Below are positions 1 through 9,071 of a stretch of 64,000 bases of DNA, piece by piece. The DNA comes from Bradyrhizobium sp. 21. Its GTDB lineage: Bacteria; Pseudomonadota; Alphaproteobacteria; Rhizobiales; Xanthobacteraceae. Below the pieces are notes generated by a model. It saw nothing but the letters and a program-made list of their open reading frames with translations, was not told where the DNA came from and did not search any database. Every line of letters starts with the position of its first letter. Positions within the stretch are counted from its first letter, which is position 1. The DNA is taken from NCBI RefSeq assembly GCF_023073335.1, contig NZ_JADPJG010000012.1:96356-160355 (forward strand). Direction: 5' to 3'. The position numbers and the translations under genes were made by a program.

Positions 1-3
1 GCC

Positions 4-1665
4 CTACACCTTTCCGTCCACCATCACCTCGATCAGCTTCGTCCCCGATCGATTGAACGCCGACGACAGCGTTGCCGTCAGCTCGCGGGGATCGCTGACC
101 TTGATCGCCTCACAGCCGAGCGCCTTCGCGACACCGGCAAAATCGACCGGCGGATCCACGAAATCCATTCCGACGTAATTGTCATCACCATGGAAGGCGA
201 GAAGGCGCTGCTTGATGATGCGATAGCCGCCATTGTTGGCGATGACGACGTTGAGCGGCAGCTTGTGATGCGCCGCAGTCCACAGCGACTGAATCGAATA
301 CATCGCACTGCCGTCACCGGAGAAGCACACCACAGGGCGATCCGGATTGGCGATGCTGGCGCCGACGGAGGCCGGCAGGCCCCAGCCGATGCCGCCCGAG
401 GCGAGGCCGTGATAGCCGAAGCGGTCGCGATGCGCGCGGAGCGCCGTGATCTGGCGGCTGGAGGTGAGGCCTTCGTCGACGAGGATGGCGTTGGCGGGCA
501 TCGCCTCGACCATTTGCAACACCAGCCAGTCCGGATCGATGGGGCTGCGGTCGGCGGCTTTGCCGATCTGCTCGACCAGCGCGGCGCGCCGCGCGGTCCA
601 GTTCTTCGGCGCGAGCTCGGCGAGACGCTGCTTTGCGCGTTGCGCCAGCGCCGCACCGCCCATCTCCTTCAACACGGGAATCAGCGCGCGCAGGGTCTCC
701 CTGAGATCCGCCTTCAGCGCGATCTCGGCGCCGTAGTTCTTGGCGATCTCCCAATCGACGAGGCCGATTTGCACGATGCCGAGTCCATCAGGCAGCGCGT
801 CGACTTCGCTATAGACCGACATCCGCAGGGGATCGCCGCCGAGCGCGATCAGGAGATCGTATGGCGCGAGCGTATCTCGCGCGACCTTCTGCACGCGTGC
901 CAGCGTGCCAACGAAGCTCGGGCTCTCCGAGAGGAAGTGCGATCCATAAGGCGTCGAGGACTGGTAGGCGGCTGCGCCCAGCAGCTCGGCGAGCTCGGCG
1001 GCCTCCTTCAGCGCGTCGCTCTTCACCACCTCGTCCATGGTGACGATCGCGGGACGTTCGGCCTTGAGAAGGCGTGCGGCGAACGCCTTCAGCGCCTCGT
1101 CCGATGGCCTTGTGCGCGCGTCGATGCGGGTGGAGCGGCCGAGATCTATCCCGGCCTCGCTGTTGAGGATATCGCCGGGCAGCGAGATGAACACCGGTCC
1201 GGTCGGCGGCGTCATCGCGACCTTGGCGGCGCGGCGCACGATACGCGGCAGATCCTCCAGCCGCGTCACCTCGACCGCCCATTTCACCAGCGGCTCGGCC
1301 ATGCGCACCAACGGGCCATAGAGCACCGGCTCCATCAGGCCGTGGCCCTGCTCCTGCTGGCCCGCGGTGAGGATCATGGGTGTGCCCGTGAACTGGGCGT
1401 TGTAGAGCGAGCCCATCGCGTTGCCGAGGCCGGGCGCGACATGGACGTTGCAGGCGACGAGCTTTCCGGAGGCGCGGCTATAGCCGTCGGCGATCGCGAC
1501 CACCAGGCTCTCCTGCATCGCCATCACATAGGTGAGGTCGGGATGGTCCTTCAGCGCATGCATGATCGGCAGCTCGGTGGTGCCGGGATTGCCGAACAGA
1601 TGCGTGATGCCCTCGTCCTTGAGCAGCGCGAGAAAAGCCGAGCGGCCGGTGATCTTGTTCTTCAT
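4..1665 (-). CDS. ThDP-dependent decarboxylase, benzoylformate decarboxylase-like
   Basis: A 553-residue thiamine-diphosphate enzyme of the benzoylformate decarboxylase/acetolactate synthase family. The N-terminal Pyr domain has GNPGTTELP (residues 25-33) and the ThDP-activating Glu52; the C-terminal PP domain has GDGSAMYS followed by NNGGY, the Mg-ThDP site. I chose the ATG at 1665 because GGAGGAAAC precedes it; longer in-frame readings have no ribosome site. Against Pseudomonas putida MdlC, the active-site His70 is kept (His75), but Ser26 is Thr29 and His281 appears to be Ser in my hand alignment. The substrate may therefore be another 2-oxo acid. It stands alone, with a GFA-type gene upstream on the same strand. 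Confidence 0.85.
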   Translation of the reverse strand: MKNKITGRSAFLALLKDEGITHLFGNPGTTELPIMHALKDHPDLTYVMAMQESLVVAIADGYSRASGKLVACNVHVAPGLGNAMGSLYNAQFTGTPMILTAGQQEQGHGLMEPVLYGPLVRMAEPLVKWAVEVTRLEDLPRIVRRAAKVAMTPPTGPVFISLPGDILNSEAGIDLGRSTRIDARTRPSDEALKAFAARLLKAERPAIVTMDEVVKSDALKEAAELAELLGAAAYQSSTPYGSHFLSESPSFVGTLARVQKVARDTLAPYDLLIALGGDPLRMSVYSEVDALPDGLGIVQIGLVDWEIAKNYGAEIALKADLRETLRALIPVLKEMGGAALAQRAKQRLAELAPKNWTARRAALVEQIGKAADRSPIDPDWLVLQMVEAMPANAILVDEGLTSSRQITALRAHRDRFGYHGLASGGIGWGLPASVGASIANPDRPVVCFSGDGSAMYSIQSLWTAAHHKLPLNVVIANNGGYRIIKQRLLAFHGDDNYVGMDFVDPPVDFAGVAKALGCEAIKVSDPRELTATLSSAFNRSGTKLIEVMVDGKV

Positions 1666-1775
1666 GTTTCCTCCAGAAGCGGGCGTTGCCGCAAGGACGG
1701 AAGCATGATGGCCGAAGTCGCGGGATGCACGCAATGGAGCGCGGTCATGGCTGCGTTGCGCGGGCGCGCAGCGCC

Positions 1776-2279
1776 CTACATTTCCTCCCGCCCCAGCTCG
1801 AACGGGTCCTCGCCGCCTGCGCGTTTCTTCTTTTTCGAGCGCTGCCAGACCACGCCGGGAAAACCCTTCAGCGGCACCAGCGGCTCGCCGGTATAGGCCC
1901 ATTCCTGCAGCTCGTCGATCGCGATGTGATAGAGCGGCTGGCGGCCGGTGCGCTCCTTGAACAACGCACGGGGGATGTTGACCATGTGCGGGCCACGTGG
2001 GCGCTCATAGGCGATCGGCGTGCCACAATGCGAGCAGAAGCTGCGTGCGGTCTTGGTCGCGACATCCTCATAACGGGTGATCGCACTTTTGCCCTTGGTG
2101 ATGCGAAAGCGCTTCTTCCAACTGCCGACATAGGTCGCGTAGGCCGCGCCGTGGGCGCGGCGGCTGGCGGCGGAGTGATCGTGCCAGGCCCAACGCGCGG
2201 GGACGTCGATCTCGAAGGTGACCTTGCCGCAGAGGCATTGGCCGGTGGCGATACCTGCGGCGACCGCGGCTTTGGCCAT
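1776..2279 (-). CDS. GFA-domain protein (glutathione-dependent formaldehyde-activating fold)
   Basis: A 167-residue protein of the GFA/CENP-V fold. Zinc ligands are visible at Cys15 and Cys17 (QCLCGKV) and at Cys82 and Cys85 (FCSHCG). In typical members a Cys-rich His/Cys segment lies between these pairs; here it reads WHDHSAASRRAHG with no cysteine, so the second zinc site looks lost or altered. The lysine-rich C-terminal tail (SKKKKRAG) is an extension. It sits between the ThDP decarboxylase gene and the ene-reductase gene, all on the minus strand, which may mean co-transcription. The function of the family beyond its fold is uncertain. Confidence 0.8.
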   Translation of the reverse strand: MAKAAVAAGIATGQCLCGKVTFEIDVPARWAWHDHSAASRRAHGAAYATYVGSWKKRFRITKGKSAITRYEDVATKTARSFCSHCGTPIAYERPRGPHMVNIPRALFKERTGRQPLYHIAIDELQEWAYTGEPLVPLKGFPGVVWQRSKKKKRAGGEDPFELGREEM

Positions 2280-2297
2280 GATCTGTCTCTGTGGGGA

Positions 2298-3425
2298 CTA
2301 CGCCAGCGTCAATTCGTCATACACCGGATAGTCCGTATAGCCCTTCTCTTCACCGCCATAGAACGTCGCGCGGTTGTACGGCGTGATCGGGTAGCCGTGC
2401 TGCAGGCGGCGCGGCAGATCGGGGTTGGAGATGAAGATGCGGCCGAAGGCGACGATGTCCGCATGCCCCTGCGCGATCGCGGCGTTCGCCGTCTCGCCCG
2501 TAAACCCGCCGGCGGTCATCAGCACGCCGCTATAGAGCGGACGGAACAGCAGCATCGCCGAGGGCACGTTCTGCCAGTTGACCTCAGCGCGCCCCGAGCC
2601 GCTGGAGCGGGGTTCGATGAAATGCAGATAGGCGAGACCGAGCTCGTCCAACGCCCTCACCACATCCGTGTAGAGCGGCATCGGATCGGGCTCGCCGGAA
2701 TCATTGGCAATGCCGTGGGGCGACAGCCGCACGCCGACGCGGCCCGCGCCCCAGACGTCGATCGCCGCCTGCGTGACTTCGAGCAGAAGCCGCGCACGGT
2801 TCTCGATCGAACCGCCATATTGATCGACGCGCTGGTTGCTGCGCGACTGCAGGAACTGCTCGAGCAGATAGCCATTGGCGCCGTGGATCTCGACGCCGTC
2901 GAAGCCGGCGGCCAGCGCGTTCTTCGCACCCTGCCGGAAGGCCTCGACGATGTCCTTGACCTCGTCCGTCTCCAGCGCGCGCGGCGTCTCGTAGTCGGAG
3001 ATCTTGCCGTCGGCAGTCATCGCCTTCATGCCTTCGGCCTTGATCGCGATCGCCGAGGCCGAGACCGGCAGCGCGCCGCCGTGGAAGGAGGAATGCGAGA
3101 CGCGGCCGACATGCCAGAGCTGGAGAAAGATGATGCCGCCCTTGGCATGCACGGCATCGACCACCTTGCGCCAGCCCGCGATCTGCGTCTCCGAATAGAT
3201 GCCGGGCGTCGCCGGATTACCGCGGCCATGCGAGAGCACGGGAGACGCCTCGGCGATGAGCAGGCCGCCTGGGGTGGCGCGCTGACCGTAATATTCGGCG
3301 TTGAGCGGCCGCGGCGAAAAGCTCTCGCGCTCGGCGCGCATGCGCGTCAGCGGCGCCATCGCGACGCGATGCGCGAGCTTGTACGGACCGACCTGCAACG
3401 GTTTGAACAACGCCTCGAATATCAT
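2298..3425 (-). CDS. Alkene reductase of the Old Yellow Enzyme family (NemA-like)
   Basis: A 375-residue FMN-dependent ene-reductase, the usual length for the NemA/OYE group. It opens with the typical LFKPLQVGPYKLAHRVAMAPLTR beta-barrel start. The substrate-binding His/Asn pair is seen in EIHGANGYL, followed by the family motif NQRVDQYGGS, and the C-terminal phosphate-binding part has GRIFISNPDLP. These enzymes use NAD(P)H to reduce activated C=C bonds, N-ethylmaleimide and nitro compounds in the cytoplasm. The stop lies 18 bases before the GFA gene, which suggests a short operon. The exact substrate cannot be read from sequence. Confidence 0.92.
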   Translation of the reverse strand: MIFEALFKPLQVGPYKLAHRVAMAPLTRMRAERESFSPRPLNAEYYGQRATPGGLLIAEASPVLSHGRGNPATPGIYSETQIAGWRKVVDAVHAKGGIIFLQLWHVGRVSHSSFHGGALPVSASAIAIKAEGMKAMTADGKISDYETPRALETDEVKDIVEAFRQGAKNALAAGFDGVEIHGANGYLLEQFLQSRSNQRVDQYGGSIENRARLLLEVTQAAIDVWGAGRVGVRLSPHGIANDSGEPDPMPLYTDVVRALDELGLAYLHFIEPRSSGSGRAEVNWQNVPSAMLLFRPLYSGVLMTAGGFTGETANAAIAQGHADIVAFGRIFISNPDLPRRLQHGYPITPYNRATFYGGEEKGYTDYPVYDELTLA

Positions 3426-3532
3426 GCTGGCCCCAAAATGGTCGATGAGAGGACGAGGATCATATGAGAAAGAGCAGCAGCCCGGAAGCCGCTTGGGTGG
3501 ATGGCTGGCCAGCCAAAAGATGCGGCGGAATC

Positions 3533-3560
3533 AAAAAAGCCCCGGGCCGGGCCCAGGGCT
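3533..3560 (-). terminator. Intrinsic terminator downstream of the outer membrane protein gene
   Basis: Read on the minus strand, this is AGCCCTGGGCCCGGCCCGGGGCT followed by six T residues. The GC-rich stem has one C-A mismatch and the poly-T tract follows directly. It lies 24 bases past the stop of the beta-barrel gene (3584-4447) and is oriented to end its transcript. Confidence 0.8.
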
Positions 3561-3583
3561 TGTTGTCCGTTCAGAACGGCAGA

Positions 3584-4447
3584 TCAGTATTTCGCGACGA
3601 CCTGGCCTGAGCCGAACTTGTAGTTCAAGCCGACCCTTGCGATGTGGCCCGCGAAATTCGCGGTTGCGTCAAAGCCGCGAGCCGGGCCCGGGGTGAACGG
3701 GAACAGCGGATTGAAGATGGTGTATGTCTCGCTGCCGAGATCGTAATAGAGGTATTCGAGCTTGACGCTCCAGTTCGACGCGAAGCGATACTCGCCGCCG
3801 CCGCCGACCGTCCAGCCCACGCGCCAGCTTTCCACCCCGCCGACGCTACATATCACATTGAGGCAGGGCGTGCCGCTCGCACCCGTGGGATCCACGATCG
3901 ACGTCGACGCCTTGACGTGCCCATAGGCAAGACCGCCGGTCGCGTACAGCATCAAGTCGGGTACGACGGTGGCTCCGATCCGGCCGCGCACGGTCCCCAA
4001 CCAATCGACTTTCTGATCTTGCGTGGTCATGATCGTCGGGAAGACCGGCAAGGTTCGGGTTACCGTCGAGCTACCCTTGATGTCGGCACCCGCGATATCG
4101 GCTTCGACGCCCCACACCAACGAGCCGGTCTGCACATTGTAGCCGGCCTGCACGCCGCCCAGCACACCACGCGCGTTTGTTGCCAGCGAGGGCGGGACAA
4201 GGCCGCCCGCCAGTGCGACGTCGAGCACGCCCGCGGTGAAGACCGGATCATGCGGCGCGAGATCGTTTGCACCATCGCCCCAACCATACCCGACATTCAC
4301 GCCGGCGTAGAAGCCGGACCAGTTGTAGGCGACGGGCAGTGGCGATGCCTTGTACGCCGGCGCACGTGCGGTCATATCGGCCGCGAGGGCGGGCTGCGCC
4401 GAGGCGACGCCCAAAGCCACAAACACGATCGGAGCAAAGCGAAGCAT
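3584..4447 (-). CDS. Outer membrane beta-barrel protein (Omp25/31-like)
   Basis: A 287-residue secreted barrel. A Sec signal peptide covers about residues 1-23 (MLRFAPIVFVALGVASAQPALA). NWSGFYAGVNVGYGWG follows, the typical first strand of Rhizobiales Omp25/Omp31-type proteins. Alternating Gly/aromatic strands such as GGLAYGHVKA and GGGGEYRFASNWSVKLEYLYYDLG run to a C-terminal strand FAGHIARVGLNYKFG. The last residue is Tyr (VAKY), not the usual Phe. Such proteins are surface porin-like barrels of 8 strands. It is monocistronic, with its own terminator at 3533-3560. Confidence 0.88.
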   Translation of the reverse strand: MLRFAPIVFVALGVASAQPALAADMTARAPAYKASPLPVAYNWSGFYAGVNVGYGWGDGANDLAPHDPVFTAGVLDVALAGGLVPPSLATNARGVLGGVQAGYNVQTGSLVWGVEADIAGADIKGSSTVTRTLPVFPTIMTTQDQKVDWLGTVRGRIGATVVPDLMLYATGGLAYGHVKASTSIVDPTGASGTPCLNVICSVGGVESWRVGWTVGGGGEYRFASNWSVKLEYLYYDLGSETYTIFNPLFPFTPGPARGFDATANFAGHIARVGLNYKFGSGQVVAKY

Positions 4448-4650
4448 TGTCGATATTCCAATTCCGAAGATTGACGGTGACCAGAACTAACCGGCCGACA
4501 TTCGAAATGGGATAGCAAGTCTTGTAATATCGCGAACGAAGCACGCTTTCGAACCGCTTGTAGCGGCCGGGCAACAACCTCTGGTCGCCGCAAGCGGACT
4601 CGCGTCGCCGCAGGCAAGACCCATCGCTGAAGTCCGGACGCGATGGCGCG

Positions 4651-6147
4651 CTAAGCCGTCTTGATCCACACGGCCTTCACGTTGAGATATTCCTCGACGT
4701 GCTGCTTGCCGGATTCGCGGCCGTAGCCGCTCATCTTGTAGCCGCCGAAGGGCACGGCCGGATCCATTGCCTGGTAGCAATTCACCCACACCGAGCCGGC
4801 GCGCAGGCGCTTCGCAACCGCATGCGCCTTGCTGACGTCGCGCGTCCACAGGCCCGAGCCGAGACCGAACGTGGTGGCGTTGGCACGCTTGACCAATTCG
4901 TCCATGTCCTTGAATGCGATCGCGGAGATGACGGGACCGAAGATCTCCTCTTGCGCGATGCGCATGTTGTCCTGGACGCCCGCAAACACCGTCGGCGAGA
5001 CGAAGAAGCCTTTTGCAAGCGCGCCTTCCGTGACGCGACCGCCGCCGGCGAGCGCTCGCGCGCCTTCCTTCTCGCCGATGCCGAGATAGCTGGTGACGCG
5101 CTCGAGCTGCTGCTCGGAGACCAGCGGACCGATCTGGGTGTTGGGATCGAGGCCGTTGCCCACTTGCAGCTTCTTGCCGAACTCGGCGACGCGGCCGACG
5201 AACTCCTCGTAGATCGACTGCTCGACGAACAGCCGCGTGCCAGCGCTGCAGATCTGGCCGGAATTGGCGAACACGGCCATCGCCGCGCCCGGCACGGCGG
5301 CATCGAGATCGGCATCCGCGAACACGATGTCCGGCGACTTGCCGCCGAGCTCGAGCGAGACGCGCTTGAGGTTGCCGGCCGAGGCACGGATGATCGACTG
5401 CCCGGTGACATGCGAGCCGGTGAAGGCGACCTTGTCGACGTCATGATGCGAGGCAAGCGCGGCACCCGCGGTCTCGCCATAGCCGGGCACGACGTTGATG
5501 ACGCCGGGTGGCACGCCCGCTTCCATCGCGAGCTCGGCGATGCGCAGCGAGGTCAGCGGCGCTTCTTCGGCGGGCTTGAGCACGACGGTGCAGCCGGTCG
5601 CGATCGCCGGACCGATCTTCCAGATCGTCGCGGTCAGCGGGCCGTTCCAGGGAATGATGGCGCCGACGACACCGATCGGCTCTTTCAGCGTGTAGGAGAA
5701 GATCTCGCCAGGCAGCGAGTTCTCGATGGTCTCGCCGTGGATTGCGGTGGTCTGGCCGGCATAGTAGCGCAGCATGCCGACGGCGCGCAGGCGATAGGCG
5801 CGGGTGCGGCTGAGCGGCGCGCCCATGTCGAGCGTGTCGAGCTGCGACAGTTCGTCGAAATTTTTCTCGACGAGGTCGGCGAGCTTGAGCAGCAGGTTCT
5901 GCCGCTCGAACGGCTTGACCTTGCTCCAGGGTCCTTCGAAGGCACGGCGGGCGGCGGCGACCGCACGGTCGATGTCTTCCTTGTCGCCCTCGGCGACGGT
6001 TGCGAGCAATTCGCCGGTGGCGGGATTGTGGGTCTCGAAGCGCTTGCCGGAGGCAGCATCAACCCATTTCCCGTCGATCAGCATCTGCTTGTAGGACCCG
6101 TTGGCGAACGGATGGCGCGTGATCGGAATAGCCTGCGACACAGCCAT
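4651..6147 (-). CDS. NAD(P)-dependent aldehyde dehydrogenase
   Basis: A 498-residue aldehyde dehydrogenase of the ALDH superfamily, full length. The oxyanion Asn168 lies in IIPWNGPL, the general base Glu266 in LELGGKSP, and the catalytic Cys300 in SGQICSAG. The cofactor-binding FTGSHVTG loop is at about 242-249, and the C-terminal PFGGYKMSGYGRE is intact. It resembles the phenylacetaldehyde/betaine-aldehyde type group, but the aldehyde is not determined. It is transcribed away from the SDR gene at 6331, with a 183-base shared upstream region. Confidence 0.93.
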   Translation of the reverse strand: MAVSQAIPITRHPFANGSYKQMLIDGKWVDAASGKRFETHNPATGELLATVAEGDKEDIDRAVAAARRAFEGPWSKVKPFERQNLLLKLADLVEKNFDELSQLDTLDMGAPLSRTRAYRLRAVGMLRYYAGQTTAIHGETIENSLPGEIFSYTLKEPIGVVGAIIPWNGPLTATIWKIGPAIATGCTVVLKPAEEAPLTSLRIAELAMEAGVPPGVINVVPGYGETAGAALASHHDVDKVAFTGSHVTGQSIIRASAGNLKRVSLELGGKSPDIVFADADLDAAVPGAAMAVFANSGQICSAGTRLFVEQSIYEEFVGRVAEFGKKLQVGNGLDPNTQIGPLVSEQQLERVTSYLGIGEKEGARALAGGGRVTEGALAKGFFVSPTVFAGVQDNMRIAQEEIFGPVISAIAFKDMDELVKRANATTFGLGSGLWTRDVSKAHAVAKRLRAGSVWVNCYQAMDPAVPFGGYKMSGYGRESGKQHVEEYLNVKAVWIKTA

Positions 6148-6330
6148 GGCTGCACTCCCTGGTCAGGTGATTGATTGTTCGATCTGGGCGGGATCGTTAG
6201 GTCGAAAAGGATACAGCGGTGCCGGAGGGGCGTAAAGGCGGCGTGGAACGAAGACCTCCCATGCCGACTTATGCAGGGTCGCGCGAGCGCCATGTTATAG
6301 CTCGACCGAGCCCCTCCCCGGAGACGATCC

Positions 6331-7176
6331 ATGCCGCACCCCGCCATCGTCAAAGACAATGTTGCCGTGATCACCGGGGGCGCGTCAGGCATCGGATTCG
6401 CTGCCGCCACCGCCTTCGCGCGTGCGGGCGTGAAGGTGTGCATCGCCGATGTGGATCAGGCACGGCTGGCGGAAGCCGCAACAAAACTGTCATCCGTTAC
6501 TTCTGCCACACATGTGATGACCCTCGCGGTCGATGTCAGCAATGCCGAGAGCGTGGAGGAACTGGAGCGCGCCGTGCGCGAGCGCTTCGGCGGCACCGAC
6601 ATCCTCATGAACAATGCCGGCATCCAGCCTGGCAGCACGCTGTTCGGCGAACCCGACAACTGGCAGCGCATCATCGCCGTCAACATGTGGGGCATCATCA
6701 ACGGCTCGCGCACCTTCGCGCCCACCATGCTGGCGCGCGGCAAGCCAGGCCTGATCATCAACACCGGCTCGAAGCAGGGCATCACCACGCCGCCCGGCGA
6801 TCCCGCCTACAATGTCTCCAAGGCCGGCGTGAAGGCGTTTACGGAAGCGCTCCAGCACGAGCTGCGCAATACAAAGGATTGCCGCATCACCGCGCATCTG
6901 CTGATCCCCGGCTTCGTCTTCACCGGCTTGACGGCAAAGGGACGCACGGAGAAGCCGGCCGGCGCCTGGACGGCTGAGCAGACCGTGGATTTCATGCTGA
7001 CGCGGCTGGAGGCCGGCGATTTCTATATCTTGTGCCCGGACAACGACGTGCCCCGCGCGCTTGACGAAAAGCGCATGCTGTGGGCCGCCGGCGACATCGT
7101 CGAGAACCGCCCGCCGCTGTCGCGCTGGCATCCGGACTATGCGGATGCATTCAAGAGATTTGTCGAGGGTAAGTAG
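6331..7176 (+). CDS. Short-chain dehydrogenase/reductase (SDR)
   Basis: A 281-residue classical SDR. The Rossmann motif TGGASGIG is at residues 15-22 and NNAG at 94-97. The catalytic triad is Ser147 (NTGSKQG), Tyr160 and Lys164 (YNVSK). An acidic residue at the end of the second strand (IADVD) favours NAD over NADP by family rule. A C-terminal extension of about 70 residues reaches WHPDYADAFKRF. It is divergent from the aldehyde dehydrogenase gene, so the pair could act on one alcohol/aldehyde substrate; this is inference. Confidence 0.9.
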   Translation: MPHPAIVKDNVAVITGGASGIGFAAATAFARAGVKVCIADVDQARLAEAATKLSSVTSATHVMTLAVDVSNAESVEELERAVRERFGGTDILMNNAGIQPGSTLFGEPDNWQRIIAVNMWGIINGSRTFAPTMLARGKPGLIINTGSKQGITTPPGDPAYNVSKAGVKAFTEALQHELRNTKDCRITAHLLIPGFVFTGLTAKGRTEKPAGAWTAEQTVDFMLTRLEAGDFYILCPDNDVPRALDEKRMLWAAGDIVENRPPLSRWHPDYADAFKRFVEGK

Positions 7177-7231
7177 GCTTGCGCCGCTCCCTCATTCCCT
7201 CGCCCAGTTCTTGCGGGGAGAGGTTAAGAAG

Positions 7232-7438
7232 CTACAGCGTTCCCTGCTGATGCCCGCACTCCTTGCAGGCGAACTTGACCCGGGCCTGGCCCTTTTCCGC
7301 CTGAACCCGGTTCGGCGCGCCGCACTTGCCGCAGACGGCCTCGATGCGGGTCGAGCCCTGCTTCACAACGATGGTTTTCTTTTCCATCGATTCGCGGATC
7401 AGGCGCTCGGCCTCTTCACGCAGGGATTGTTTCGACAA
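7232..7438 (-). CDS. Small zinc-ribbon protein
   Basis: A short basic protein with two CxxC knuckles, CGKCG and CKECG, separated by about 20 residues; together they form a zinc ribbon. I prefer a TTG start at 7438, giving 68 residues, because GGAG lies 7 bases upstream and the reading SKQSLREEAERLI starts a clear helix. A longer frame reaches 7504 but begins with low-complexity arginine-rich sequence. It is the last gene of a minus-strand group with the Rieske and amidohydrolase genes. The function is not known; a nucleic-acid or protein-binding role is possible. Confidence 0.7.
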   Translation of the reverse strand: MSKQSLREEAERLIRESMEKKTIVVKQGSTRIEAVCGKCGAPNRVQAEKGQARVKFACKECGHQQGTL

Positions 7439-7511
7439 AGCTCGTCTCCGCCTCTGGAAAGCGCGAGAGCCATATCGCACCTGCGTCGAAATCACAATCG
7501 GCAATGCCGGC

Positions 7512-7925
7512 TCAGACCTCGACGATCACGTAACTATCCTCGACATGCACCGGAAAAGTCTCGGCAATATACGGGCCTTTCCGGAGTTCCTCGCCGCGCT
7601 CCACCGCGACCGGATAGGACCTTATCTTGACGCGCTTCGGGTCGAACCAGGACTGGCCGTTGCGCATGTCAAACTCCCAGCCGTGCCAGGGGCAGCGCAG
7701 CATTTCGCCGACGCGCGAGCGCTGATAGATGCCGGGCTCGGGCGAGGTCAGCCGCGCGACGCAGGCGGCTTTCTCCAGCGGCGCGCCCTCGTGCGGGCAG
7801 CGGTTGAGCAGCGCGAAGAACTCGCCATTGACGTGGAACACGACGATGTCGCGGCCGGCGATATCGACGACCTTGTTGCCGCCGGGCGGGATCTCCGAGG
7901 TGCGGGCAATGATGTGACGGGCCAT
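7512..7925 (-). CDS. Rieske [2Fe-2S] ferredoxin-like protein
   Basis: A 137-residue single-domain Rieske protein. The cluster ligands are Cys43/His45 (RCPHEGAPL) and Cys78/His81 (RCPWHGWEFD), with the spacing of the soluble, dioxygenase-ferredoxin type. There is no signal peptide or membrane anchor, so it is probably a cytoplasmic electron carrier for an oxygenase. The region between the two motifs (VARLTSPEPGIYQRS) is longer than in classic ferredoxins. It starts 18 bases after the amidohydrolase stop, which implies co-transcription. No oxygenase alpha subunit is in this window. Confidence 0.9.
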   Translation of the reverse strand: MARHIIARTSEIPPGGNKVVDIAGRDIVVFHVNGEFFALLNRCPHEGAPLEKAACVARLTSPEPGIYQRSRVGEMLRCPWHGWEFDMRNGQSWFDPKRVKIRSYPVAVERGEELRKGPYIAETFPVHVEDSYVIVEV

Positions 7926-7943
7926 TCCCGTTGAGACCCCCTC

Positions 7944-9056
7944 TCAGAACTTGTAGACCGCGCGGGCATTGGCGCTGAAGATCTTCCTCCGCTCAACCTC
8001 CGTCAACGGCGTCTTGAAGGCGAAGCGCGGATCGTCGAAGTCCCAGTGCGGATAGTCCGACGAGAACAGCAGCCGGTCGATCCCGACCCACTCGATCAGC
8101 GAGCGCAAATGCCGCGCGTCATCCGGCTCGTCGATCGGTTGCGTCGTGAACCAGAAATGCTCGCGCACATACTCCGACGGCTTTCGCTTGAGATGCGGCA
8201 CCTCGCTGCGGAAGCGCTCGAAATGCTGGTCCATCCGCCACACCGCCGAGGGGATCCAGCCGAAGCCACCCTCGATGAAAACGAACTTCAATTTTGGAAA
8301 CCGCTCCGGCACGCCTTCGATCACAAGACTTGCAAGCTGCGCCGCGATGGTGTGCGCGTTGGACTGGTGCTCCTCGACATAATAAGACGGCCAGCCGCCG
8401 CCGGTCGGCGCGTGGCCGCCATAGCCGCCGACATGGATGCCAAGCGGCAAATCCAGCGCCTGCGCACGCTCGTAGATAGGCCAATAGCGGCGGCGGCCGA
8501 GCGGCTCGTTGGCGCGCGGCGAGACGTTGATCTGGATGTATTCGCCGATTTTCGCGCAGCGTTCGATCTCCGCGATGGCAAGATCAACGCCATCCTGACC
8601 GACCAGGATCGAGGCCTTCAGGCGCGGATCTCTATGCGACCAGAATGCCAGCTGCCAGTCGTTGATGGCGCGCTGGATCGCGGCGCCGAACTCCAAATTC
8701 TGCTGCGAGAAGATGAAGAGATCGAGCACCTGCAGGATGCCGAATTCGACGTCGAGCGGATCGAGATGCTGCTTCTGCATGAAGGCGAGATCGGAGCCGG
8801 GCGGCCCGCCGGTCGGCGGCCAGGCGTCGCGACGCGCGATCAATGGCGAAGAGCGCGGATAGGGCGTTGTGAAAAGATAGGGCGTGCGCAGATGGCTGCC
8901 ATATTCCTTCAAATGCTGCTGCCAGCGCTTTGGCAGGAACTCGTTGAGATCGTCGGTCGAACGCAGGCTCGGATGCACGTCGCAATCGGCGATGCGCAGC
9001 CGCGAGGCGGCGGGCTTCTCGTCGTCACGCAGCGGACGGTCGATGACTTCACTCAT
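7944..9056 (-). CDS. Amidohydrolase-2 family metal-dependent hydrolase
   Basis: A 370-residue protein of the ACMSD-like amidohydrolase-2 family (TIM barrel). It opens with IADCDVHPS, has the mid-barrel His motifs (LGIHVGG, FIEGGFGW) and ends with the conserved LFSSDYPHWDFDDP. These proteins usually bind one zinc and decarboxylate or hydrolyse aromatic-ring-cleavage acids. I took the ATG at 9056 because GGAGG sits 5 bases upstream; the in-frame TTG at 9068 lacks such a site. Its paralogue ends only 15 bases upstream, so the two are probably one transcript and may form a heteromer or act in series. Confidence 0.87.
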   Translation of the reverse strand: MSEVIDRPLRDDEKPAASRLRIADCDVHPSLRSTDDLNEFLPKRWQQHLKEYGSHLRTPYLFTTPYPRSSPLIARRDAWPPTGGPPGSDLAFMQKQHLDPLDVEFGILQVLDLFIFSQQNLEFGAAIQRAINDWQLAFWSHRDPRLKASILVGQDGVDLAIAEIERCAKIGEYIQINVSPRANEPLGRRRYWPIYERAQALDLPLGIHVGGYGGHAPTGGGWPSYYVEEHQSNAHTIAAQLASLVIEGVPERFPKLKFVFIEGGFGWIPSAVWRMDQHFERFRSEVPHLKRKPSEYVREHFWFTTQPIDEPDDARHLRSLIEWVGIDRLLFSSDYPHWDFDDPRFAFKTPLTEVERRKIFSANARAVYKF

Positions 9057-9071
9057 GCGATCCTCCAACGA

